Assembly (NCBI GenBank): GCA_963573305.1
Contig: OY754333.1
Location: forward strand, 15,522,599 to 15,586,598
Direction of reading: 5' to 3'
DNA from: Pyrrhosoma nymphula
Taxonomy: Eukaryota > Arthropoda > Insecta > Odonata > Coenagrionidae
Length of the DNA: 64,000 bases
The notes beneath the pieces were generated by a model. The model ran no database searches, had not been told where the DNA came from, and worked only from the letters and a program-made list of their open reading frames with translations. Below are positions 48,796 to 58,475 of this stretch, piece after piece. Numbering within the stretch: position 1 is the first letter of the stretch; each line of letters begins with the position of its first letter. Both the position numbers and the translations under genes were made by a program.

Positions 48796-51649
48796 TGTAA
48801 AAATATCATTTAAGCATACCCCCGCAAATTTTTCTGTTGGTTAGCAAACCAAAAACATGTGAGTAGCCACCAAACGTATAGACTTTAGATCACTTTTTTT
48901 CCGAGAAATAAAGTCTGAGAGAGACAATAATTTGTTTGATCATTATAATTTACGTCCCACTTTCTCTGTATGGTTCCTTTCATCGCTTCCAGCCTTGGCC
49001 TGGTGTGCTAATGACTTCTTCCACTCGCCCTTGTGTTGGTTTGCAGGGTTTTATATAGGTGCATACAAGATGGGATAAGACTTAATTTTTAACTCATGAT
49101 ACTCTAAGAGGCTCAGCATATGATGCATGTTATAATTCATTACCATAATCTTCCAGTTATCTCTTGAATCCATCGTAATACATGCCCGTATCAAATTCTA
49201 TCAATCCTCTCCATCTATATACCCTCGTTACTTATTTTATTAGCCTACAACTCTTCAATCATCACTAGCCGAACTTTGCCATTGCCTTGACTGAATAGGT
49301 ATTTCCTGTAGTTGCTTGACTATTTACGCGGCCGCATGTTACAACCCTTGCCCGGGGAATCTGATTCTATTCCCATAAAACCTTCACTGCAGTTCTATTT
49401 CCATCCCATTTAATGAAATCTCTTCTTCATTATTTTGCAGGTTATCTTTCTGATACCATAATTGATGCTTCCTGTTTTAATCGTAATATAAATCTTCTAT
49501 AAACTGTTTTTACATCTTTGATCTATATCATACTGATTTTAATTATTATTTGTGACTTCATTTGATGGATTTACTGTTCCGGATTGTCCTCGGTCGGAAT
49601 CAACAAATGATGCTAGGAGTAAACTACCTTAGATTTTTTATGATGTCCATTACTTTACTCGCAGTAATATTGCATACTTTTCTTTTATTGATAACTCCTA
49701 AGAATTTATTTTTGCTGTACCGATGACCTGAATTGCAAAATCATTCACATGGAGGGAAATTATGCATTGACTTTTTTAATAAGTACTTCTGTTTTCATGA
49801 TAAAAAATTTCACTTGTTAACGTTTGCATAAAATAATTAGGTCATTTTGTTTCTGCTATCTAGCATAACAAAAGACAGAGATCCTTGCTATCTCATATTT
49901 CCTAATTTTTTCGGAACATCCGCTTTATGCTTGGTAAAATTGTTCACATCACAAAATCTAGAATAAGACATCCCATTTAACTCCATCGATGATTTTAATC
50001 CCTCATTTAAATCACCCTCTCTCATTGAATTGATGGCTAGCTTCTGGATGCTCACCATTTCAATGAACATTATACTTTCTCACGGATTTCTTAAAACTTC
50101 ACTTTTTATATTTAAATCATGTAGTATCGACTTTTGACCGTCATTGTAAATATTTCCGTGTTTAAATAAGAGTATTTTTCTGTTGAGAATTGCGAATTTT
50201 CTTACATTTGTTGAACTTCCCTCCATTTTTCAATCAAACGAGCATGTGGTGTATGGTGAATCTGTTACTTGAAGCAAGAAAATAGGTTATGTATTTTATG
50301 CAATTGTAAATCCACTCAATATACCTATTTTGCATGTCAGTCCAACTGGTCAGGCCATTTCTGAATTAATTCACAGATTAATCAGGTACGATTCAATAAT
50401 TCACAGGCTCCAAATGATTTCCTATTTTAGAACACCGATGCAAAATAGGCCTCCGGCAGGCAAGGTGGCCGTTATCGGCGTTGAATTAGGCTCCACTTTT
50501 CGGCTATCGCCTGACGGTATGGCGACATAGGAAAACTAGGCCGTGAAAACCATTAAATGGCAGTGGAGGAGGGGAATGCCATTTCATCAGGAAGATAGAA
50601 GGGACGGATATACGTAAAGCGGAATAGGAGGCTCTCGTCTTTTTCGGGCCTCTTGGAATCCCGCTTGCAAATTCGTGATGCACCGTGTTACTAGATCTCC
50701 TCCTTCAGGACTTCACCGCCATTATCATAATGGCCGGCGCATAATCCAACGGTGATAAAAGGACAGCGGTGAGATGAAGTTGAGTTTGAGAGGCGCCGTC
50801 TTCTGGGGTAGGAGTCGTTGGCGCACCGATGGCGGCATTGTGTGTGTGTGGGAAAGCGGTGGAGGTCGTCCATGTGACGAGGTCTCTCAGTCATTTGTCT
50901 TCGCATCACGTGACTTTCTCTTACCTTTCTTCATATGTCCGTCACTCTGCAAACAATTTCAGGTGAAATATGCGAAAATAAGAAGGTGGTGGTGTTAGAA
51001 AAATGTTTTAGAAGAATGATTTTTCCTGGAATATTTCTTGAGTAACTTTTATGAATTCTTATCCACGGAAAATGATAGCAAGTAAATATTTCTGATGTTA
51101 TTTCCATCATTGGCCACATAATGGTTGTAGCTTTTTTGAAATGAGATTTGTGAGTAATTAAAAAATAGTTTACGAGTTTCAATAATTTTATTACTTCGTT
51201 AAATACTAACTTTTCCAATGATCTACAGCAATGATGAATATATAACATTGTTTTATTTATATATCTTCTAAATTTTTACCTGTAAGGCTGACGTGTAAAT
51301 TTTGAAGCATATTTTTTCAATTCTTAAGATTAGATTTCATTAAACATAGTCTTTACATGCGTTATAGTCAATGTTATAAGGTCAGAGATGTCTTTATTTA
51401 TATTAATGCTTCTTAAGAATGAAAGCAAGGTTGTGAACTGAACATACGCAAAAAGGTATGTTTATATTTGTCTCGGGTACTTCAGAAGTATAATCTAAGT
51501 AGAGTATGTCAGTATTGGCTTTTAAATCTCGAGGAACCTTCCAGATGAAATATTAACTTTGGAATATATGCATAGAATCGATCAGTGAGCAAAATATACT
51601 TTTCAAAATGTACCAGGCCGCTATAAAAGAGATGTTTGCCTCATGAAAA
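48796..51649. other. Non-coding stretch between LINE and PLE relics
   Basis: Possibly more decayed LINE sequence up to about 49650, not alignable by eye. It also contains a GC-richer segment at 50430-50900 with the hairpin at 50555. No gene recognised. Confidence 0.5.
50555..50584. other. Hairpin AAATGGCA/TGCCATTT
   Basis: Perfect 8-bp arms with a purine-rich 14-nt loop. On the minus strand it is directly preceded by CTGATGA, but no GAAA follows the hairpin, so it does not complete the motif seen at the PLE ends. Confidence 0.7.
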
Positions 51650-52255
51650 TGATATGTGGAATATTTTACTGGATCTAGGTTTCCGGAGCAGCTGCGTGTG
51701 TCAATTATCGTAACGACAGTTTCTCCCCCGTTACAGGAGGCATCTTCAGGTCGAAGTGATGTCAAGTTGGAGATGTCAGAATATATAGGCAGATTTTGGC
51801 GCCAAAAGGCCCACTTATGTTGGATCTGCGTTTTTATTGGTCGAGGGGTTGAAGAGTCTTTTCGAAGTCGTGGCCAGCGAGTAACCATTTTCCCTGTTGA
51901 AGTTTTCTGGGTTTTTCATAATCTCAATCTCCTCGCGTATGACCCTAGGGAAGTATCTGTTTTCTCTGAAGATAACTTTGGTGTTGTCTTATTGAATGCT
52001 GTGCCCCGGTTCCAACCAGAATGCTCTGCGATGGCTGAGAGTCGGAAATACTTCTTCACCATGGCTCTCTGGTGCTCTTTGATTCTGACTTGCACCGCTC
52101 TGCCTGTCTGGCCGATATACACTTTGTTGCAGGAGCACTTAAACTCGTAGACACCTTCATACAATTGTGATGAGAGGCGATCTATGGGCTTGGATAATAT
52201 ATCCCCTGTCTTCCTGACTGTCTTGTATCTGTTAGTCGTATTTTATAGCCCACAA
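51650..52255 (-). mobile_element. Penelope-like element 3' fragment with GIY-YIG endonuclease domain
   Basis: On the minus strand the sequence reads YKTVRKTGDILSKPIDRL, then the endonuclease block GVYEFKCSCNKVYIGQTGR (both GIY-type and YIG motifs present) and VRIKEHQRA. This is the cysteine-containing arrangement typical of PLE C-termini. Near 51930 the frame shifts. The true C-terminus continues as REEIEIMKNPENFNRENGY and stops near 51811. The reverse transcriptase is missing, so the copy is 5'-truncated. The 3' flank contains a hairpin motif at 51714-51750. The element is dead as a coding unit. Confidence 0.88.
51714..51750 (-). other. Hammerhead-like motif 60 nt past the PLE stop codon
   Basis: The minus strand carries CTGAAGA, a GC-rich imperfect hairpin (CCTCC against GGGGG) and GAAAC followed by TGTCG. 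CUGANGA and GAAA are the two conserved core strands of hammerhead ribozymes, and hammerheads are known from PLEs. Here stem II is imperfect and stems I and III were not established, so this may be a decayed ribozyme or just a conserved hairpin. Confidence 0.4.
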
Positions 52256-52934
52256 TTGGGCTCCGTATCTTATTTCAGAGTTCAGAGAAGTACATGCAAT
52301 GATAGTTTGAGTAGTCTTATTACAGATCAAAAGATCTGATCGATAAAAGCATCAGTGTGGTAGAAATTTGGAGTATTTTATTTGGAACTTGAAGTTTTAT
52401 TTGGAGAATTATAAGTCTTTTTGATTTGTGATGAAGAACTTACAAAGGAATTAGGAAACCACTCGTCTTTTTGTGCGGCTCAACGCTCCAGTCCTTTGGC
52501 CCAATCTCGCTTGGAAATACGGAATGGTTTATGACCGACCCCATAAGATAAGAAATTAACGTATTGAGGCACGCATACTCCACGTGCCGAGGTGACAATC
52601 CATTTGGTTATTCGTCTGTCTCAATGGAAATGAGAGTCGGAATGCGAGAATTAGCGGAACCTTCTTCTCCTTCCGAATGTCTTCGATAATCGCTCCAGAG
52701 ATGCTTTTCATTTCCCCTCTCGCTGCCTCGGTTCTTCCGGCGCTGCCCTCGTCTTCCCTTTTTTACTTCCATCTTTTAATGTTTTTAAGGTTTTTCTCGT
52801 CTCACTTCAAATTTTTTCGGGCGATCCTTCTTCTATATCTCTGTCTTACTTCCTCCTGCCCATCATCATTTGTCTCGCTCCTCCGCGAAAAAAAATAATA
52901 ATCCTACCGTCTTTCGTCGCCCAATCTACCGGCA

Positions 52935-52958
52935 ATATATATATATATATATATATAT
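52935..52958. repeat. (AT)n microsatellite
   Basis: Twelve AT units. The open frames crossing it on both strands are products of the repeat and not genes. Confidence 0.95.
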
Positions 52959-53006
52959 TTTTTATTCGGTTGTCCTCTCTCTTAACTCGAGTTTTTTTGC
53001 TTTTTT

Positions 53007-53026
53007 TCTCTCTCTCTCTCTCTCTC
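53007..53026. repeat. (TC)n microsatellite
   Basis: Ten TC units after a T run. It produces artificial Ser/Leu-rich and Arg/Glu-rich frames. Confidence 0.95.
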
Positions 53027-54232
53027 CCGCAAAATTGATGGCTTTTCCGGTGTGCAATTGCTTTCCTGTAATCCCAAGAGAGTCCCCCAGAGAGCGATAT
53101 ACACAAAACGACGATTTGAATCGTAACGGATATTTAATGGCGCGGAAGAGCCAACGGAATAAAACGTTGAATGGGGTGAGGGTGGCATTAGAAAGCTTCC
53201 TCTCGAGAAACGAGACACTTTTCCGCAGTGGCGGCACGGCGCTGGTGTCTCGCGGTTCCATTCGGTCGAGGGTGTCTCCCAACTCCGTCCACGACGATGC
53301 TTTCTCGTCCCATCATTCCACTTCCCATCACACGCACACACTGGCAAGCAGTGCCTCCTTTCTCATTTCTGTCTTTCTCTCCATACCGCCCAGCAAGAAA
53401 TCCTTTTCATCTCTCAGCACAACTCCGGCAAAGCAGTAACAAGGACAAACTTTTTTTTTATTGATGTCGAATCGCAGGGTGTCCTTCTCCTCTGACTCAC
53501 GACAGAGATGGGCGCCACTGTCCTGTTTCCCTGGGATGCGGGATGGGGGCTCTCGGAGCAATGTCCCACAGCGGACAATGGCAGAGACTCCCAACGGCGA
53601 AAACTCTCTTTCATATCGCGGAAACTTATCTTCCGTCCCCGTCTCATGTAAAAGTAAAAAAAAAATCGGATCTTACTCGGTTTCCAAAGAAATCGATTGT
53701 GAAGACGCGTGATGGTTTCCTAAGGTGATAGATATAAAATGGATGTAACGATTCTATAAATGTGCTGCGTAAGTCGGCTGTCGCTTTTGTCACCCTGTTT
53801 CTCTCAAACAATGAAATTCAACTACGGAGAAGAAAAGTATCAGGCGTTATATGGTGATATTTCAGCATAATGAAGTACAGAAATGGAAATTTGTGGAAAA
53901 TTGCCATTTCTCTGCTTCATTTTTCACCTATTCGTTATTGGGAACCACCAAAACTAACTTTAATATTCTATGCGCCTGCATAATGTATTAATAAATAAAA
54001 AAACTATGGCATGTAATCATAAATAAGAAGATCAAAATAAACTGCAACCGTTAGACAACTGAGGTTTAGTTTTTTTATGACAAAAAAGTACTTCATCTAA
54101 CTACTTATCGGCATCTGTAAGTATTAAAAAATGTGTACGAACGTGATAAAAGAAAAACCTCAAGTTTTCCCTCAAGTTTATGCAATGTGGGCGCTCTTGT
54201 GTATTTCAGCAGGGACTGCTAATTTTATTTAA

Positions 54233-54446
54233 GACGGCTCCAGTGGCGGCGGCGTAAATACTCGCCTGCTAATCCGAGGGTCACCGGTTCGAGTCCCACT
54301 TGGGTCGTTTTTTCGCATGCGCAGGGCATGGGTGTTTCTGTCAATTTCTGTTGGTTCGGCCTCTGAGGAACCTGATGACAGTCCAATGCCTTATCGGGAT
54401 TGCAGGGGCATACAAACCACCATAATCGTCCGAGAGAAAAAAAAAT
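54233..54446 (+). mobile_element. tRNA-derived SINE, tRNA-Ser(GCT)-like head and A-rich tail
   Basis: The 5' part resembles a tRNA with degenerate A box (TGGCGGCGGCGTAAATACTC), an anticodon-loop-like CTGCTAATC as in tRNA-Ser with anticodon GCT, and a good B box (GGTTCGAGTCCC). A non-tRNA body of about 130 bp follows, ending in a nine-A tail (54438-54446). It lies in the intron upstream of the SMPDL3-like exon on the same strand. It is not a functional tRNA gene because the stems do not pair properly. Target-site duplications were not evident. Confidence 0.7.
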
Positions 54447-54583
54447 TGTTGGATAGGTGACGTTAATGACGAATATATTTTACATCTATTTTCTCTCTTT
54501 TAAACCTCAGAAGCGAAATCATATCCCTGAAATTTAATTAATATGAAAAGCACTATTTGACGCTGTTTCGTTTTTCTTTGCAG

Positions 54584-54825
54584 TGATGACATCGCTCACG
54601 TCAACGATGAGCATTTGAGCACGGACAAGGTTCTGATGGTGATGCAGAACCTGACTGATCTCCTCCGGCACACGTTCTCCTCCCAGTTCGTGTTCCCCGT
54701 GCTGGGAAACCATGACTTCTACCCGCAGAACCAACTCCCTCCCCGCAGGCACCCGACGTACAAGAGGGTGGCCGACATGTGGAGGCACTGGCTACCAACC
54801 GAAGCAATCGACTCCTTCGAGAAAG
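54584..54825 (+). CDS. Internal exon of an acid sphingomyelinase-like phosphodiesterase (SMPDL3 family), partial gene
   Basis: This exon encodes about 80 residues of a calcineurin-like metallophosphoesterase. The family is secreted or lysosomal and hydrolyses phosphodiester or nucleotide substrates at a di-metal centre. The sequence begins with Asp-Asp from a split Gly-Asp-Asp, a metal-ligand motif. It then has HVNDEHLST, a predicted helix (VLMVMQNLTDLLRHTF), the motif FPVLGNHDFYPQNQL with the metal-binding GNHD, and ADMWRHWLPTEAIDSF. This order and spacing match SMPDL3A/B. A strong acceptor precedes it (pyrimidine tract then TTTGCAG ending at 54583) and the donor AAAG/GTGAGC follows. The exon is 242 bp, entered with two codon bases from the previous exon and left with one base of the next codon. 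There is no stop inside. Codon usage is markedly more GC-rich than the flanks. The rest of the gene was not found, so A versus B or a lineage-specific paralogue cannot be decided. Confidence 0.92.
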
Positions 54826-54858
54826 GTGAGCATTTTCAGTGTACTTTTGAATACTGAA

Positions 54859-55022
54859 GAGTTCTCGGGTAACCCACCGGGTTAGGCTCTCCATGATCGC
54901 CGACGTTTCGGCAGAAGAGTTTCTTGCCGCTATCAATGTTCTGGATAATAGCAGGAATGTCTTCTGCCGAAACACCGTCGATCATGGAGGGCCTAACCCG
55001 GTGGGTAACCCGAGAAGAACTC
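54859..55022. repeat. Fold-back repeat just inside the intron, 33 bp past the splice donor
   Basis: Arms 54859-54918 and 54960-55022 are near-perfect inverted copies (about 60 bp) with a 41-bp spacer. Each arm read inward is GAGTTCT..CTCGGGT, then ACCCACCGGGTTAGG, CTCCATGATCG, and (GACG or GGTG)TTTCGGCAGAAGA. The CGAAAC...GTCG sequence on the opposite strand of each arm is of the kind seen in PLE ends. In the pre-mRNA this would be a stable hairpin next to the 5' splice site. Confidence 0.88.
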
Positions 55023-55098
55023 ATTATCATTCGCCGGGAAAACCTGAAATCTTATGAAACCCCACATAGTCCAAATACTACATGAATAAAATACAAAT

Positions 55099-55253
55099 CG
55101 AACAAAAAAAAATCCTCGGAGTGCGAGCTGGTCCAGGGAAAGGAACTGGCCCCCCTACCCTGAATGCGTGAATTTCACACGCCTGTGGCTTAGTCCGGGG
55201 TGAGCTCTACCCTCAACCATCCAAACCAACCTTCGAGTGGAATCGCTGAGTGA
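55099..55253. repeat. Dispersed repeat, copy 2
   Basis: This is the second copy of the repeat at 568-728, lying in the intron 77 bp beyond the fold-back. It shares the blocks GGGAAAGGAACTGGCCCCCC, CACGCCTGTGGCTTAGTCCG and CCAAACCAACCTTCG. Differences are mostly single substitutions in the first 30 bp and the last 20 bp. Confidence 0.8.
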
Positions 55254-57144
55254 CCCAGCACATTAACTGGAAGGAGCAGAGTGTATGTCATTTTGAATAT
55301 TTCATGAATTCGTTTTTGTCAGAATTATTTTGGATCAGAAGGTCATCAATTCGTTTTTGTCAGTTCCCGTGTAAAACATTTAATTTGAAAATATGAATGC
55401 AATATAATGGATTCCTATTGTTTTATCGTTACTTTGAACTTGCGTACATTGATCAAAATTCCGCCATTCTCTCGGGTTTCACTTGGTGTACACGTTTATC
55501 CTTAACGATTGTGAAAACTCGGATGATATTCACTTTTTTATTTCTGTTAATAATCACTTCAAAATTGGCGTAGGCAGATACTTAGTTACTCTCCCTCAAA
55601 TTATGCAAGATTATAAAATATCGGTGGTTAACGTCAGTGTGAAAAGATCTTGCGAAATTTATATTTGAGCTCTAACAATATTCGTCAGTGGATGTCGCTA
55701 TCGTTTCAAGAGGCATTTAATTAGTAATGAAAAGTAATTTACGAGTGCTTTAATTTGCCGCTTAAACATGATCTAGTTTTTTTTTAGCATTTTAAATGAA
55801 TTGATATAACTTTCCAAGACTAGATGATATGTTCTAATTCTGAGTAAATTATAAGCATATATGGATACCTTTATATAATATATGAATTGTATCGCCTTAT
55901 GTCCCAGTGTAAATTATTAATACTCGAGATAAAGTAGGCACAGGTATTATGTCATTTATTTTATGGATGACCGAGGGAATCTGCTCTAAAAGACGCGATT
56001 TAGTGCGTAAATGCTTTTTACTGCTTCAAATGCTAGCTAACAGTCATGACGTTAAATGTGAAGGGAGTGATTGCTGGATGATTATTTAACTTTTTTGCAT
56101 AGTGAATAATCGATAAATGCCCTCCATTCTATTCGAGTGCTGAGAATTTGTTCAATAAAATATAAGCTTCACCTAACTTTTTATTGGAAGAGCACTCATT
56201 TGCATAACAATAAGTTCCCTATTCATTACCTTGGGGACATATTAATAATTAATATATGCATGTATATATGGGATACTATATTGAAAGCCTCATCTCATAG
56301 AAATGTATTTCAGCCGTACACCTGCGTCAATTTTTTTAAATCCTAATTTTACATTCAATCCAAAACCAACAGTACCGCCATTAAATATTCGTGAACTTAA
56401 GTTTTAATCAAAGATTTTAATTAATTTCACGATTGAAATTAATACTTAATTATTTGGAACCGACGAAATATATTCCTGCAATGGCCCTGTTAATTAGAGC
56501 ATTCCTATCAAGCTGAAGCCACTATTATTACTGGACCGTACCAATGAAATTTATGAAGCACAATTTCCAAAGCGCAATTATCACCGGCTATCACATCCCT
56601 TGGCCTTGCTTCAATGGTTTGGTATCCGTCATCACGAGAGCCAAAGCCATGAAATAAGCGTCCAATTTAATTTGATCCATATTTGGACAATCGTTAACCT
56701 TCGTTTTCAGGTAAATGGGTCGGTCGTCTACGCATATAGGTTAATGAGCGAGTTGGGGATTTTATTTTTATTTTTCCAGTTGAAAAATTTCGTCCAAAAA
56801 TTCACAAAGAAATAAAGGGACGTTGGCAATAAACTCTCTGGCTGATACCAGGGGTAGGTGTATAATGAGCGGTAAATAACGAAATGCAAATAATGGAAAA
56901 TATTAATGGAAATCAAACCGTTTTGCGAGAGTAAACTCTCTGTCATCAATACTTTTCACACCTCGTGCCTCTTCTATCTCTCGTTACTCGATTTTTTTCC
57001 TCTTTTATTTATCTCCTCGTGGATTTACGTTGGGATTACCTCCAACCCCCCTCCCTTCCCCTAAAAGTATGCACTCTTCCACAATTTTCCCACCCCAACC
57101 TTTCGTCCGTTCGCCGCTCTGCCCACTGAGCCCTCCTGACCTCA

Positions 57145-57171
57145 CTCTCTCTCTCTCTCTCTCTCTCTCTC
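57145..57171. repeat. (CT)n microsatellite within a pyrimidine-rich block
   Basis: Thirteen CT units. A second short (TC)n run lies at 57319-57335. The whole block 57040-57430 is strongly pyrimidine-biased on the plus strand. Confidence 0.95.
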
Positions 57172-57448
57172 GCTTGCCCTTAATTACCGACCGCAGTCTA
57201 TCGCTGCCTCTGCCCCTCATTATTATGGTACCCGCGGCAATTAATGTATTTCGCTAATCCCGCCGCACTGGGTGTTGGGGAGGGCGCTGAGCCGGCCTTT
57301 CTTCGTCATTTAACCTCATCTCTCTCTCTCTCTCTTATTCCCTCTCTGCACGCGTCTCTTTTCTCTCACTCTATTTCATTCCTACCCACGACTTCTAAGT
57401 CTTTCTCTTTCACTTCCATTCTTACCTACTTGGGCCCAGTTTTATAAC

Positions 57449-57516
57449 GTAGATAGATAAATGAATAAACGTCTTTATTGGGGCAAGATTGAGACTTTAA
57501 AAGTCCCTTCTTCCAT
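57449..57516 (-). mobile_element. Candidate 3' tail of a retroelement
   Basis: On the minus strand the sequence reads GACTTTTAAAGTCTCAATC, GCCCCAATAAAGACG, then a TTTATCTATCTA-type simple repeat. A polyadenylation signal (complement at 57474-57479) followed by a short tandem tail is typical of some LINE and SINE ends. No coding part is visible upstream of it on that strand. Confidence 0.3.
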
Positions 57517-58402
57517 CTTTTGGTTAACCTTAACTGCTGGATGTTTCCTACACGTGCACGAGATGTTAGGTGATTTCCGTTTAGATTTTATGATATACAT
57601 CAGGCGGTATGACAATTGGCGTTAATATCACCCATGAGACAGCATTTATACATAATTTACCATGTAACTATAAACATTTAATAATATATTTCATAACTGG
57701 AACTGGGAATATATTTTTCACGTAAGGTCGTACTCAGAATATACAGCACGTATCTTTAAGATTCGAAGGCCTCAGTCTTCGTGAAATTTCAGAATTGTAA
57801 AAATAACGCATTGTATACTCGATTCATTTAATTAGTTGACTGCGGTTTCAGCGTTAAGACGCCCTTTTGGTGTCCTTTTACTTTGAAATGAAGTCTAATC
57901 ACCGAATCTGCGATCAATCAAATACATTGTCGTGTGGAAATACTAAGTGTGCTTCTTTTACGGTACATGAAATAGTTGATCAAAGTTTAATTTAGTTCTA
58001 GGAATATCCTTTAAATTAGTCCTAGTATAAATAGTTAAACGGCCCGAGGTTTTATAGTAATTGTCTGGTTGAGAATTTCCATGGTGAGAGAGTGTTGAAT
58101 TTCTACCATGTCGTTAAGTATCGTGTGAGGTAAGCGACATCATGATACATTTTACAGAAACAAAATTCTCAGATACTTATTTATAATATTTTTTTTAATG
58201 TATCATAGTGTAACGGTTAATGTTAGCCCAGATAGCATCGGACCCAAGAAATATTCTCGGGAACCTGAGTTTGGTTCTGGGACTAATGTAAGTTTTAGAC
58301 TAAATTGGTTCGTAGATTAGATGACTAAGAGAATATAATGGAGTTAGGCAGCAGGAAGAGTAGCTTTGGATGCTACATTTTCTCTCGCATAGTTCCCGAT
58401 TG

Positions 58403-58475
58403 CAAAACGACTACGGCTACCCTTTGGGTAGCCATGTCTCATTTATTTCATGGATTTCATTCTATAATTCAATAC
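58403..58475. repeat. Diverged dispersed repeat, partner at 60447-60500
   Basis: CGGCTACCCTTTGGGTAGCC then ATGTCTCATTTATTTCA here parallels CGGCCTTCCTTTGGGTTGCC then ATTTCTCATTTGTTTCA at 60447-60490 in direct orientation. Identity is about 80 percent over 45 bp. The family is unknown. Confidence 0.45.

Larger units (their letters stand above)
52261..54232. other. Non-coding stretch with microsatellites, upstream of the SINE
   Basis: Holds the (AT)n and (TC)n runs and a GC-richer segment at 53090-53650. Several overlapping open frames in that segment have no family and show microsatellite-driven composition. It is intron of the SMPDL3-like gene if the gene's earlier exons lie further upstream, which is likely but not shown. 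Confidence 0.5.

Noticed and set aside
50555..50590. CTGATGA directly before a hairpin on the minus strand, as a further hammerhead candidate
   Set aside because: The required GAAA strand after the hairpin is absent (TAATGG instead), so it is listed only as a hairpin.
52870..53439. 189-codon open frame (+) and overlapping minus-strand frames
   Set aside because: It crosses (AT)n and (TC)n microsatellites. The Tyr-Ile and Ser-Leu runs are repeat products.
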